Part shown: positions 17,308-25,672 of the stretch, piece after piece
Layout: every line of letters starts with the position of its first letter
Numbering within the stretch: the stretch's first letter is position 1
NCBI GenBank assembly: GCA_017512725.1
Contig: JAFWEW010000040.1
Coordinates: forward strand, 17,783 to 81,782
Source of the DNA: Solobacterium sp.
GTDB lineage: Bacteria; Bacillota_I; Bacilli_A; Erysipelotrichales; Erysipelotrichaceae
DNA: 64,000 bases
Reading direction: 5' to 3'
The notes under the pieces: model-generated
Seen by the model: only the letters and a program-made list of their open reading frames with translations
Database searches by the model: none
Told to the model about the DNA's origin: nothing
Made by a program: the position numbers and the translations under genes

Positions 17308-18612
17308 TTATCTGCCGACGATCTCGTTCAGTTCGCCGAGATACTTCTCTGCTTTATCGAGGCAGTCTGCCGCAAGTGTCTTGTTGTGAACACCGTCACT
17401 GTTTTCTACGAATACAAAGTCCCAGTACCACTGTGCGGTACGTGCAAGATCTCTTGCCTTGGCAAGATCCTCATCGCTGAGGCTGCCATCCGCAACCTTC
17501 GCTGCCAGTGCTTCATTTGCGGCTGCGAGGCTTTCTCCGATTTCATCAGTTCTTGCGACGGTCTCTTTCTGAATCTTCTCTACCGCTGCGGTCAGATCAC
17601 CATGGCAGACGTTGCAGCTGGAATCCAGAAGTTCCTGATTGTCCAGCGGGGAGCTCCAGTAATGGTTGGTGAATGTGGTTCCGTCATCTGCGGTTGCCGT
17701 GCCCATATGGCAGGTCGCACAGTTCATATCCGGATGGATGCCGCCTGCGGCAGTGATCGTTTCAAATTCCGGATGCTGTGTCTTCAGCTTGCGGACACCG
17801 GTATCTTCCGCCACCCAGTCTGCGAACGGATTTCCATCCGCATCAAGCAGGTTGTTGTAGTACTCCAGGATCTTGTCCGGTGTCGCATTGTCGTGACCGA
17901 CATAACCAAGGGTTGTTGCCTTGGTTTCCGGATCGAAGTAGTACTCACTGTGGCACTGTGCACAGGACAGGGTTCTCGCATCATACTTGCTGAGGTCATC
18001 GCCCATCGCATCTGCGAGATAGCTGTGTGTCACATACAGGGTGCCCGGTTCATTCTGATGGCAGTGGAAGCAGCCGAACGCATCGGTGATCTGTGCTTCC
18101 ATGTCTTCAAACGGCATTGCATATGCACCATTGTCATTGAGTGCTGCAGCCGTCATATCACTGGTCTTGCAGGTAAAGCAGTTGGCCAGTTTATGCGGAC
18201 GGCCGGTGCTTGTAACATCTTCAACGACATAGGTATGTCCGCGTGCACTTCCGTACTGGATCGCAAATCCATAACCGCTGTAAAGGGTCGTGATGTACGG
18301 ATGCAGTTCAATATAGCTGTGAACCTCATCATTCTCATCATTCTTTACATAGGTGTTGTATTCGTTCGGATACTGTTCTGCCCAGTCTGAAGACTTCGTA
18401 ACCTTGACTCCGGTTCCCTTTTCCGCAACCAGTGCAGTGATGGATTCCGATACCGTCGCTGTGGTTGTTTCAGTATCGGCCGGTTCTGCCGCAACCGGCT
18501 GCGGGTTGGCTTCCCGGCCGGCTTTGTTGTTCATGACAGCTCCAAACGCAGTCAGTGCACCTACTGCTGCAAGCCCCACAAACAGCATGATCTCTTTCTG
18601 TTTATTTTCCAT
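17308..18612 (-). CDS. nrfA: Ammonia-forming cytochrome c nitrite reductase, pentahaem (NrfA)
   Basis: 434 residues with an N-terminal hydrophobic segment (IMLFVGLAAVGALTAFGAV) serving as signal or anchor. Five haem motifs are present in the NrfA order: CFTCK at 145-149, the Lys-ligated catalytic haem, then CFHCH, CAQCH, CATCH and CNVCH. NrfA reduces nitrite to ammonium with six electrons outside the membrane. No NrfH quinol dehydrogenase is adjacent; the retained N-terminal segment could hold the enzyme at the membrane. The following genes are the system II cytochrome c maturation pair. It starts at 18612 after an AT-rich leader. Confidence 0.93.
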   Translation of the reverse strand: MENKQKEIMLFVGLAAVGALTAFGAVMNNKAGREANPQPVAAEPADTETTTATVSESITALVAEKGTGVKVTKSSDWAEQYPNEYNTYVKNDENDEVHSYIELHPYITTLYSGYGFAIQYGSARGHTYVVEDVTSTGRPHKLANCFTCKTSDMTAAALNDNGAYAMPFEDMEAQITDAFGCFHCHQNEPGTLYVTHSYLADAMGDDLSKYDARTLSCAQCHSEYYFDPETKATTLGYVGHDNATPDKILEYYNNLLDADGNPFADWVAEDTGVRKLKTQHPEFETITAAGGIHPDMNCATCHMGTATADDGTTFTNHYWSSPLDNQELLDSSCNVCHGDLTAAVEKIQKETVARTDEIGESLAAANEALAAKVADGSLSDEDLAKARDLARTAQWYWDFVFVENSDGVHNKTLAADCLDKAEKYLGELNEIVGR

Positions 18613-18913
18613 ATTTTTTATATTCCTTATTTAGTATTTTTATTTTATTTGATGACCCCCTGTTCCGTCAAACCGCTTTCCGCACCGTACCTCGCATACC
18701 TCTCAGCCAGCAAATCGATTGTTCTGACTTCCCTGTTTTTCTTAATACACCATAATCCGTTTAATGAACCCAGGAATCAGAAGTTTACGGGTTGTTTATT
18801 TAATTTTTTGGTATTTTTACCATTTTTCTAAAATAGGCATATACGTATGAGATGTTATGCCGTATACTTTAATTATTCGGTTGATATACCAATTTTTTAA
18901 AATAGGAGACAGG
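18613..18913. other. Intergenic region between nrfA and the AAA ATPase gene
   Basis: About 300 bases, AT-rich on the right half. It must hold the two divergent promoters, but no confident -35/-10 pair, regulator box or hairpin was identified. Confidence 0.5.
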
Positions 18914-20203
18914 ATGGAGATTAAAAGAAACAAGTATCTGAATGAGCTTATACGCCGGAAAGAGAATGGCCTGATTAAGGTTGTGACTGGAATCAGAAGA
19001 AGCGGAAAGTCCTATCTTCTTTTCAATATTTATCGGGATTATCTGATTCAAACTGGTATAAACGAAAAAAACATCATTACCGTTCCTCTGGATGATTATG
19101 AATTCTCGGAACTGTGTGATCCCGGAAAACTCTACAAATATATACAGGATCGTATTACGGAGAATGATCAAACTTACTACATATTCATAGATGAAGCCCA
19201 GTATGCTATCTCAAAAGCAGAATTGAAAAATCCGGATAGTCCGATCCGGCTTTATGGTGTTTTAAATGGGCTTCTTCGAAGAAAAAACACCGATATCTAT
19301 ATTACCGGAAGTAATTCGAGATTTCTGTCTTCGGATATTTTAACGGAATTCAGAGGACGCGGCGATGAAGTTCATATCGCTCCACTTTCATTTTCGGAAT
19401 ATTTTCCTGTCTCCGGGAAAGACAAATATGATTCATGGAAGGACTATTTAGTTTATGGCGGTCTTCCGCACATTCTTGCAGAACCGGACGAAAAATCAAA
19501 AAGTGCTTATCTGGAACAATTGAACAACGAGATATATTTGAAAGATATTGTGGAACGGCATGAAATACGGGATGAAGCCGGTATGGATGCACTTATGAAG
19601 GTGCTGGCATCATCGATTGGGTCACTGACGAATCCACAAAAAATAGCTGATACATTCAACAGCGCCGGAATCAAAGGCATTACTATGCCCACAATTTCAA
19701 AATATCTTATTTATCTTCAAGAAAGTTTCATCATTCAAAAATCGGAAAGATATGATGTGAAAGGACGCAGATATATTGGAACTCCTTCCAAGTATTACTA
19801 CACTGATTCAGGGCTCCGAAATGCTCTTCTCAATTTCAGACAATATGAAGAATCGCATTTAATGGAAAATGCTATATACAACGAATTAATATATCGTGGG
19901 TTTCATGTTGATGTTGGCGTTGTGGAAACACGATCGCTTTCAGAAGGCAAAAACACACGAAAACAGCTTGAAGTAGATTTTGTTGTTAATAAGGGAAGCG
20001 AACGGTATTACATTCAGTCCGCATTAGCACTTCCTACTCAGGAGAAAATTGATCAGGAACAGGCGTCTCTGATCAAAATTCCGGATTCATTCAAAAAACT
20101 AATAATCACCTCCGGCAATACCCCGGTATGGAGAAATGAACAGGGAATAACGTTTATAGGACTGTTTGATTTTTTGCTGAATGAAAACAGCCTGATGTTT
20201 TAG
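18914..20203 (+). CDS. AAA ATPase with DUF4143 domain
   Basis: 429 residues from ATG 18914, with TAGGAG 5 bases upstream. The Walker A motif is TGIRRSGKSYLL near residue 25, Walker B IFIDEAQ near 90; the C-terminal DUF4143 region includes YYYTDSGLRNALLNFRQYEE and QLEVDFVV, a PD-(D/E)XK-like nuclease pattern. These proteins are widespread, often mobile or multicopy, and of unclear function. The gene is visibly AT-richer than its neighbours, suggesting recent acquisition. A second, decayed copy of its C-terminal half is 4 kb away (14665-15003). Confidence 0.88.
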   Translation: MEIKRNKYLNELIRRKENGLIKVVTGIRRSGKSYLLFNIYRDYLIQTGINEKNIITVPLDDYEFSELCDPGKLYKYIQDRITENDQTYYIFIDEAQYAISKAELKNPDSPIRLYGVLNGLLRRKNTDIYITGSNSRFLSSDILTEFRGRGDEVHIAPLSFSEYFPVSGKDKYDSWKDYLVYGGLPHILAEPDEKSKSAYLEQLNNEIYLKDIVERHEIRDEAGMDALMKVLASSIGSLTNPQKIADTFNSAGIKGITMPTISKYLIYLQESFIIQKSERYDVKGRRYIGTPSKYYYTDSGLRNALLNFRQYEESHLMENAIYNELIYRGFHVDVGVVETRSLSEGKNTRKQLEVDFVVNKGSERYYIQSALALPTQEKIDQEQASLIKIPDSFKKLIITSGNTPVWRNEQGITFIGLFDFLLNENSLMF

Positions 20204-20232
20204 ACAATTCGAAACAAGCTCTTTCAGTTCCC

Positions 20233-20266
20233 GAAAAAACAACAGCCCGGCAAACGCCAGGCTGTA
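20233..20266 (-). terminator. Terminator of the vWA gene
   Basis: CAGCCTGGC/GCCGGGCTG stem with a GTTT loop and a TTGTTTTTT tail on the minus strand. Confidence 0.85.
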
Positions 20267-20316
20267 CAGAAGCTTATCGGTTTCCTGCTCCGGTTCCGGA
20301 GTGTTTTACCGTTTCT

Positions 20317-20964
20317 TCATTTCCGTGCTTCATAATCTTCTTCGATTTCTTTTTTCCATGCCTGATCAAGCGGTCTGCCGCTTCTGCGGAAGCTTGCCAC
20401 TGCTTCACTGACGACCTTGTAGTTCAGTGTGGTTCCAACCGAATCGGAATGAAAGCGGACTGCGTGATCTTCGTCGATTCCAAAGGAACCGGCGGCCTTG
20501 ATCGCATCCATGTTTGCCCCAAGGAACAGGAACTCCCAGCCATGGTCTTTTGTCTGTTCCTCCACCATCTTTTTGACCTTCGGATAGCTGTATCTCCGGC
20601 TTGCGTTTTCCAGTCCGTCCGTTGTAATTACGACCACTGTTTTTTCCGGTACATCTTCCTTACGTGCATATTTATGTACATTGCGGATATGACTGATCGC
20701 TCCGCCAATCGCATCAAGCAGTGCTGTGCAGCCTCCGACCCGGTACTCCTCATCGGAAAGCGGATGAACTTCATCGATCGGTCTTCGGTCATGAATGACT
20801 TCGCTTGTATTGCTGAAGAGCACGGTTGAGATGAGTGCTTCTCCTTCCGCTTCCTTCTGCCGTTTCAGAAATGCGTTGTAGCCTCCGATTGTATCTTCTT
20901 CCAGGCCTCCCATGGATCCGCTGCGGTCGATAATGAAGATGATTTCTGTCAGATTCTTTTTCAT
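20317..20964 (-). CDS. von Willebrand factor A (vWA) domain protein
   Basis: 215 residues from ATG 20964, with GGGAGG 8 bases upstream. The whole protein is one vWA domain: FIIDRSGSMGG is the DxSxS metal site near residue 10, followed by VGGCTALLDAIGG and VVITTDGLENASRR with the remaining metal ligands. There is no signal peptide, so it is cytoplasmic. The gene follows the macro-domain gene on the same strand, with a terminator between. Pairs of cytoplasmic vWA and macro proteins suggest a stress or nucleotide-modification role, but the function is unknown. Confidence 0.85.
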   Translation of the reverse strand: MKKNLTEIIFIIDRSGSMGGLEEDTIGGYNAFLKRQKEAEGEALISTVLFSNTSEVIHDRRPIDEVHPLSDEEYRVGGCTALLDAIGGAISHIRNVHKYARKEDVPEKTVVVITTDGLENASRRYSYPKVKKMVEEQTKDHGWEFLFLGANMDAIKAAGSFGIDEDHAVRFHSDSVGTTLNYKVVSEAVASFRRSGRPLDQAWKKEIEEDYEARK

Positions 20965-20992
20965 GTGTCTGTCCTCCCTTACAGCCACATTA

Positions 20993-21030
20993 TGAAAAAA
21001 ACCGGGAGGCGTTTGGTCGCTTCCCGGGCG
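20993..21030 (-). terminator. Terminator between macro-domain and vWA genes
   Basis: CGGGAAGCG/CGCCTCCCG stem with an ACCAAA-type loop and seven T on the minus strand. Confidence 0.8.
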
Positions 21031-21035
21031 ACATT

Positions 21036-22058
21036 TCACAGCATTTCCTGATCAAACTGGAAGAGGATGGAATTCACCTGCGTAATGTCATAAACATGAT
21101 TTTCAAAGCAGTACCGGAAAATCAGATCCGCCTGTGTCGAGCTGGACAGTGCGAAGCCGGCACGCCCGATCAGATCCTGTGCTTCTGCCAGAGGAAGATG
21201 AAGCGCAAGTGCCAGGGCCACCGCAGTCTTTCTGGACGGCTTGTAGTTTTCATCTTTGCGGATCTTGGCAAACAGCTTGCGGTCGATATTGGCCCGTTTG
21301 TAGATTTCCGGATCTGTTTTTCCGGAGGCATCGATCAGTTCAAACAGTCTGGCCTGAAAGGTATCTTCTTTCTCCGGAAGGGCGATCGCATCACACTCCT
21401 CGTATACAGGTTCCTCTTTTCTGGCAAACGTCGGAAGCACGTTTGAACTTCCGATGGAGAAGAACTGTGCTTTCCCTTTTCTCCGCCGCTCGCGCGGATA
21501 CGCCGCATATTCCATGTCCTGTGCTTCCCGGACCTGGTGTTCTTCAATATAGGAAGTTACATCCTGGAAGATGTTTGCGGACAGGGCATAGGAAGTCTTG
21601 TCAAAGACCACCAGAAGTACATCCATGTCATGGCGCATGGTGTAGTTCTGTATTTCATTCAGTGCGACTTCCAGCGCTGTGCTTTTATCAAACCCGTTGG
21701 ATCCGGATGCCAGCAATGGGAATGCGATGCTGCGGCATTCGTTCTGTTCGGCGATGGCAAAACAGCTCTGATAACAGCGGTGCAGCAGTTCGATCTCCTG
21801 ATGGCTGCCGTCGATCCATAACGGACTGACGGTATGAATGATGATCTTTGCATGCAGGCCAAAGGCCGGTGTCGCCGCGGCTTCTCCTTCCGCGATCTCA
21901 CCGATCGCTTCCCGTGCTTTCAGCAGTTCTTCCGTACCGGCCGCCTCATAGACTGCAGTATCGGTTCCGCTGCCGAATACCGGCTTTGGATTGGCCGTAT
22001 TGACGATCGCATCTGCCTCTACATTTACAATGTTTTCCCGAATGATCCTGAATGCCAT
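21036..22058 (-). CDS. Macro domain protein with C-terminal helix-turn-helix-like region
   Basis: 340 residues. Residues 1-170 are a macro (ADP-ribose-binding) domain: EADAIVNTANPKPVFGSGTD is the ligand loop, and IAFPLLASGSNGFDKSTAL the second loop. A Lys/Arg-rich linker (YPRERRRKGKAQ) joins a C-terminal helical region, about 235-335, whose spacing (FELIDASGKTDPEIYKRA, LFAKIRKDENYKPSRKTAVAL) resembles XRE-type DNA-binding helices. It is the last gene of a tight run with hypothetical, NAGPA-like and hydrolase genes (gaps of 1-3 bases). A role reading or removing ADP-ribose is likely from the family; a link to DNA binding is inference. Confidence 0.82.
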   Translation of the reverse strand: MAFRIIRENIVNVEADAIVNTANPKPVFGSGTDTAVYEAAGTEELLKAREAIGEIAEGEAAATPAFGLHAKIIIHTVSPLWIDGSHQEIELLHRCYQSCFAIAEQNECRSIAFPLLASGSNGFDKSTALEVALNEIQNYTMRHDMDVLLVVFDKTSYALSANIFQDVTSYIEEHQVREAQDMEYAAYPRERRRKGKAQFFSIGSSNVLPTFARKEEPVYEECDAIALPEKEDTFQARLFELIDASGKTDPEIYKRANIDRKLFAKIRKDENYKPSRKTAVALALALHLPLAEAQDLIGRAGFALSSSTQADLIFRYCFENHVYDITQVNSILFQFDQEML

Positions 22059-22060
22059 AA

Positions 22061-23113
22061 TTAATACTTCTGCCTCGGGTTCAGCCTGGAATCCAGTTCC
22101 GTTCCGCAGACCACATAACGGTCATTGATCTTCCGGAACGTCAGCTGATAGCCGACATTCCAGGTGCGGTTCACTTCTCCGTTATCCGCATAATAATCAA
22201 AGGAAATATGCGCCACGATCGTATCATCACTCTGGGCAATTGCCTTGATCGCTTCATTGGTGATCTCCATCTTGCTGTGGCTGGTGAACCACCAGTTCTG
22301 CAGGGTGACGTATTTCTGGTACCAGCGGGAGCTGGTATCACTGATCGCCGTGACATTGGCAAGCGCGGTATCCTGAGCAGGATACTCTGCGATGAGCTTG
22401 GCGTCTTCCACCAGTTCGTTCAGAAGTGCTTCATCTGTGATTTCTTTTCCTAAGAGCCAGTCTTTGCTCAGAACATCCTGAATCATCGCATAGCCTTCAG
22501 CCTGATTCAGTGCCGGTTCCCCAAGCAGTCCGTCAAATTCATAGATATCCACAAACGGAATCACAGAGGGGTCGGTTAACTGGAAGAAATTCGCTGCTTC
22601 CTGACCGGTTTCCACGCAGTATTCACTGCCGACCGGCGTCCCGTATACGTTCAGAGAAAGACCCGAAGGGACTTCCACCCGGTAGCTCTTGTTCCCCTTT
22701 AATGGAAATGCCGGTACCCAGCTGTCTCCTTCTTTCAGTAAGGTCAGAGTGCCCAGCAGCGTATCCCCGTCAATCAGGCGGTATTCCCGCTTGTCATCAC
22801 TTTCCGAGACGGTCTCGGTTGTAATCGCTGTCAGGTCACGGTCTTTGAAGATCTCCGTCAGCCGTTCCACATACGCTTCTTTGGAATCCAGGGAAGGAGA
22901 AAGCTTCTGGGAGGCATTGAACATCGTTTCATAGTCTCCGCCCTGAATGGACTCCAGCACCTCTGCCAGCTGTACCTGCGGCATCAGGGTTTCCTGTTTC
23001 CGATAGGTTTCCTCCGCTTTTTTGTTTGCGAAGATTCCAAATACGATAACCGCAATGGCTGCGATCAGGGGAAAGATCACGGCAGTGATCGGTTTCATTC
23101 CGCGTTTTGTCAT
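22061..23113 (-). CDS. Membrane-anchored protein of unknown function
   Basis: 350 residues. One N-terminal membrane helix (AVIFPLIAAIAVIVFGIFA) places the rest outside the cell. The first extracellular part is helical and charged; the C-terminal 150 residues are rich in aromatic strands and end in DSRLNPRQKY, like NTF2-type domains used to fill out envelope proteins, but no family was recognised. It starts one base after the phosphodiester glycosidase gene and ends 2 bases before the macro gene, so it is translated with them. Start ATG 23113 has GGGGGAAG upstream. Confidence 0.75.
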   Translation of the reverse strand: MTKRGMKPITAVIFPLIAAIAVIVFGIFANKKAEETYRKQETLMPQVQLAEVLESIQGGDYETMFNASQKLSPSLDSKEAYVERLTEIFKDRDLTAITTETVSESDDKREYRLIDGDTLLGTLTLLKEGDSWVPAFPLKGNKSYRVEVPSGLSLNVYGTPVGSEYCVETGQEAANFFQLTDPSVIPFVDIYEFDGLLGEPALNQAEGYAMIQDVLSKDWLLGKEITDEALLNELVEDAKLIAEYPAQDTALANVTAISDTSSRWYQKYVTLQNWWFTSHSKMEITNEAIKAIAQSDDTIVAHISFDYYADNGEVNRTWNVGYQLTFRKINDRYVVCGTELDSRLNPRQKY

Positions 23114-23114
23114 A

Positions 23115-24116
23115 TCACTCTTCCCCCTTTACCAGAATGACCGAAGGCAGGTTTCTGGAGTTGTACATCGATACCGGATAGTTGGCATATTCTCCCTCAT
23201 ACATCATGACGGAAGAGTTTCCGCCGTCGAGGTTTCCGGCATTGACTGCCTTGTATTTCAGAAAGACGCTGACCACGTCTTCATACTGTGCACCGAAGCT
23301 GGTCGGTCCGCGGCCGTCGATTACCAGCATCAGGATCGTACCGTCTTCCGTCTGTCCGATTGCCGTACGCGGATTCAACATGTTCAGCGTTCCGGCATCC
23401 GCAGACGTATAGACAACTTTTCCGTTTTCAATGAAGGTCGGCCCGAAGGTCACTGCTTCCTTTACTCCGCGCCGGAGTGCTTCTTCTCCGGTCAGGGTCG
23501 AAGTGACCAGCTTGCCGTTTTTGTCGATGCCTACAATCGACGCATTCATGTATTCATTCCCGTGAACGATCCGGCCATTCTGAATGACCAGTCCCTGTGG
23601 CACACTTCCATCGCCATGCCCGCCTTCATCTTCAAAACCGCCGCCGTTAATGCCAGCCAGCGCATTGTATTCTTTCATGTACCAGTCGAGTTCCGGCCCC
23701 GGAGCTCCTGTGGTATAGCCCGGATTGATCACGATCGATACATCATCCGGATCGGGCACCACAAGCATGAAGCCCTCATAGGTACCGGCATTGATATGCT
23801 CGATATGAATGCCTTCCGGCTCTTCCGCTGCTGCTTCGGTCGCTTCGGACAGCGGTGTTCCATAACTGCCGCTGTGGTCTTCCGATTCGGCAAAAGCCTG
23901 CAGGGTTTCTTTCTTCAGAACGGTTTCCGCAACCTTTCGTTCCAGGGAATCCGGTTTCAGTTCCAGAAATGCCTGACGGCTCCAGTACGGGTGGTTCCCC
24001 TCGTACTTGGTTTTGACATACGATACATAGTTCCATGCCGCAGCCGCACATCCTGCAAGTACGGTCAGAAGTACCACCAGCAGCGGGCTTACCCCTTTTT
24101 TCTTCTTTTTCGCCAT
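23115..24116 (-). CDS. Phosphodiester glycosidase family (NAGPA-like) exported protein
   Basis: 333 residues with an N-terminal KKKKKG patch and membrane helix (LLVVLLTVLAGCAAAAWNYV). The body matches the phosphodiester glycosidase/NAGPA domain: YNALAGINGGGFED near residue 160, NPRTAIGQTEDGTILMLVID near 250 and VNAGNLDGGNSSVMMY near 295, each typical. These enzymes act on sugar-phosphate diesters such as exopolysaccharide or teichoic-type polymers outside the cell. The start has AGGAG 9 bases upstream; the gap to the hydrolase gene is 3 bases. Confidence 0.85.
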   Translation of the reverse strand: MAKKKKKGVSPLLVVLLTVLAGCAAAAWNYVSYVKTKYEGNHPYWSRQAFLELKPDSLERKVAETVLKKETLQAFAESEDHSGSYGTPLSEATEAAAEEPEGIHIEHINAGTYEGFMLVVPDPDDVSIVINPGYTTGAPGPELDWYMKEYNALAGINGGGFEDEGGHGDGSVPQGLVIQNGRIVHGNEYMNASIVGIDKNGKLVTSTLTGEEALRRGVKEAVTFGPTFIENGKVVYTSADAGTLNMLNPRTAIGQTEDGTILMLVIDGRGPTSFGAQYEDVVSVFLKYKAVNAGNLDGGNSSVMMYEGEYANYPVSMYNSRNLPSVILVKGEE

Positions 24117-24119
24117 TGT

Positions 24120-25067
24120 CTATCTCTCCTGTTGTTTCTTCGGATCCAGCCCCCGGATCCGTTCGATATATTCCCTGATCGTCGCTTTGGACTCCTCACA
24201 GTTGTCATATAATCCCCAGCAGTGCATCATCTCTTCCCCGATATGCGGATGAAGGATGATGTTCTCCCTGCGGCATTTCTCCAGAAACTCCGGCAGGCAG
24301 GCATACGCATTCTCACTGCTTCCAAAGTAGATATCTGTTTCCGGAAGCCCGCTAAGGGATCCGGATAAGAGATCTCCCAGGTACCGGTACGGTTCCGGTT
24401 CATCTTCGATTACTTTTGCATATAGCCCGTCTTCACACAGATACGATGCAGGAACCTGAACATCACTGCGGTCAAGCACTTCCAGCTGCTTTTTCTGTTC
24501 CGCATTGACCGGAACCCGCAGGAACGGCGAATTCAGGATCAGCCGGGACGGCATGATCCGTTCTTCGCCTTCTGTTTTCGCCTTCTGACAGGCACAGAGA
24601 CACAGTGTCGCCCCTTCGCCAAAACCGATCAGAGCCCTCTCTGCGTACCGGGAAGTCACATAGCGTAATGCCTCCTGTACCGAATCGGTCATCTCATGAA
24701 GGGAATACTGCGGGAACAGCGGATACAGCAGAAAACATACATCACTGCCGGTTCTTACGCACAGCTTCGCGGCAAGATGGAAATCCTCTTTTGCCGGCGG
24801 ATCAAAAAAGTGCCCGCCGTAGAGATACAGCAGTCCGGTACCGGAAGGCTGTTTTCGGGAAGAAAGGATCAGCAGTTTGCCGTGTTCCAGCTGCCGTTCC
24901 GCCAGATCGACATGTTCGATCAGGAAATCATACGGGATCGAAACCGACTGATGTTCTCTGATCTGCGCAAGAAAACGATCCCGGTCCTCTCCGGTTACGG
25001 CAAGCCGGCTTTTGATATCGGAATTCCGAACCCTTTGTTCGAATAATCGGTACCTGACAGACGTCGT
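24120..25067 (-). CDS. Alpha/beta hydrolase, apparently degenerate (no canonical start, no nucleophile Ser)
   Basis: The frame is open for about 315 codons. It has the oxyanion-hole region LYLYGGHFFDPPA near residue 87 and the fold of acetyl-esterase-type hydrolases, but the nucleophile elbow reads LIGFGEGATL where GxSxG is expected, so the catalytic Ser is missing. No ATG, GTG or TTG occurs in frame before residue 126 (ATG 24692). A good AGGAG at 25075-25079 is followed after 7 bases by ACG ACG in frame; an ATG-to-ACG change would explain this. The N-terminal protein sequence (VRYRLFEQRVRN) still looks conserved. It is probably a decaying or inactive enzyme heading the four-gene run down to the macro gene. 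Confidence 0.7.
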   Translation of the reverse strand, partial: TTSVRYRLFEQRVRNSDIKSRLAVTGEDRDRFLAQIREHQSVSIPYDFLIEHVDLAERQLEHGKLLILSSRKQPSGTGLLYLYGGHFFDPPAKEDFHLAAKLCVRTGSDVCFLLYPLFPQYSLHEMTDSVQEALRYVTSRYAERALIGFGEGATLCLCACQKAKTEGEERIMPSRLILNSPFLRVPVNAEQKKQLEVLDRSDVQVPASYLCEDGLYAKVIEDEPEPYRYLGDLLSGSLSGLPETDIYFGSSENAYACLPEFLEKCRRENIILHPHIGEEMMHCWGLYDNCEESKATIREYIERIRGLDPKKQQER

Positions 25068-25079
25068 AACAACTCTCCT

Positions 25080-25124
25080 GTTCTGTATTATAATTACATC
25101 ATATTTTGAGCTTGGAGGCAGTTA
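25080..25124. promoter_or_regulatory. Shared divergent promoter region (hydrolase operon / lipoprotein gene)
   Basis: Only 56 bases separate the two divergent starts. ATTATAAT at 25087-25094 offers a TATAAT -10 box on both strands; on the minus strand the AGGAG follows it by 8 bases, so the hydrolase message would have almost no 5' leader. Confidence 0.5.
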
Positions 25125-25588
25125 TGTTTCGTAGAATCCTGTGTGCTTTATTCGTAATGGTTCTGTTCACCGGCTGTTCGGCCACTTCTGCCGGCAGTGC
25201 CGTAAAAGATATTCAGTCGGTTGATGATCTGACCGCGCTTCTGCAGTCGCACATGTCCGGTTCGGATGTACAGACCAAAAATGTTCTGGTTACCTTACTG
25301 CGTCTGGATCCGGATTCGATCATTGACGCAAAGGCGGTCTTTGAAAAAGGCGAAACCGGAAAACTCGCAATCGTCATTCTCGCAAAAGATGATGAAGCTG
25401 CACTGGAGGCAGGCGACCGGCTGAATTATTATCTTTCGACGCTGCAGAATTCCGCTGCCCAGTACAACACCGACGCACTGGAGATGATCCGGAACGGATA
25501 TATCTACACCCGGGATAATGTGACCGTACTGGTGATCAGTGATGACATTGATGCCGTTAAGGCAGAGCTTGCAGAATACTTTTCTTAA
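25124..25588 (+). CDS. Small lipoprotein, possibly DUF4358-like
   Basis: 154 residues from ATG 25124, with GGAGG 5 bases upstream. The signal MFRRILCALFVMVLFTGC ends in a lipobox (LFTGC), so the mature protein is lipid-anchored. The domain has alternating strands and helices with LLRLDPDSIIDAKAVFEKG and VTVLVISDDIDAVKAEL, reminiscent of DUF4358 lipoproteins; this match is from memory. It is monocistronic, with its own terminator. Confidence 0.75.
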   Translation: MFRRILCALFVMVLFTGCSATSAGSAVKDIQSVDDLTALLQSHMSGSDVQTKNVLVTLLRLDPDSIIDAKAVFEKGETGKLAIVILAKDDEAALEAGDRLNYYLSTLQNSAAQYNTDALEMIRNGYIYTRDNVTVLVISDDIDAVKAELAEYFS

Positions 25589-25611
25589 TCCACTGCTTAT
25601 ACACTGCATGG

Positions 25612-25672
25612 AAACTGTCAGATTGAGGAAACCGGGATAATGATTGTCCCGTCCGTTCTGACAGTTTTTCTG
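25612..25672 (+). terminator. Terminator of the lipoprotein gene
   Basis: AACTGTCAG/CTGACAGTT outer stem with an inner CGGGA/TCCCG stem and a five-T tail. Confidence 0.8.

Noticed and set aside
25050..25079. Frameshift near the start of the alpha/beta hydrolase (a TTG-initiated frame gives SGTDYSNKGFGIPISKAGL)
   Set aside because: The other frame (VRYRLFEQRVRN) looks more conserved and stays open into the hydrolase, so a lost start codon explains it better than an indel.
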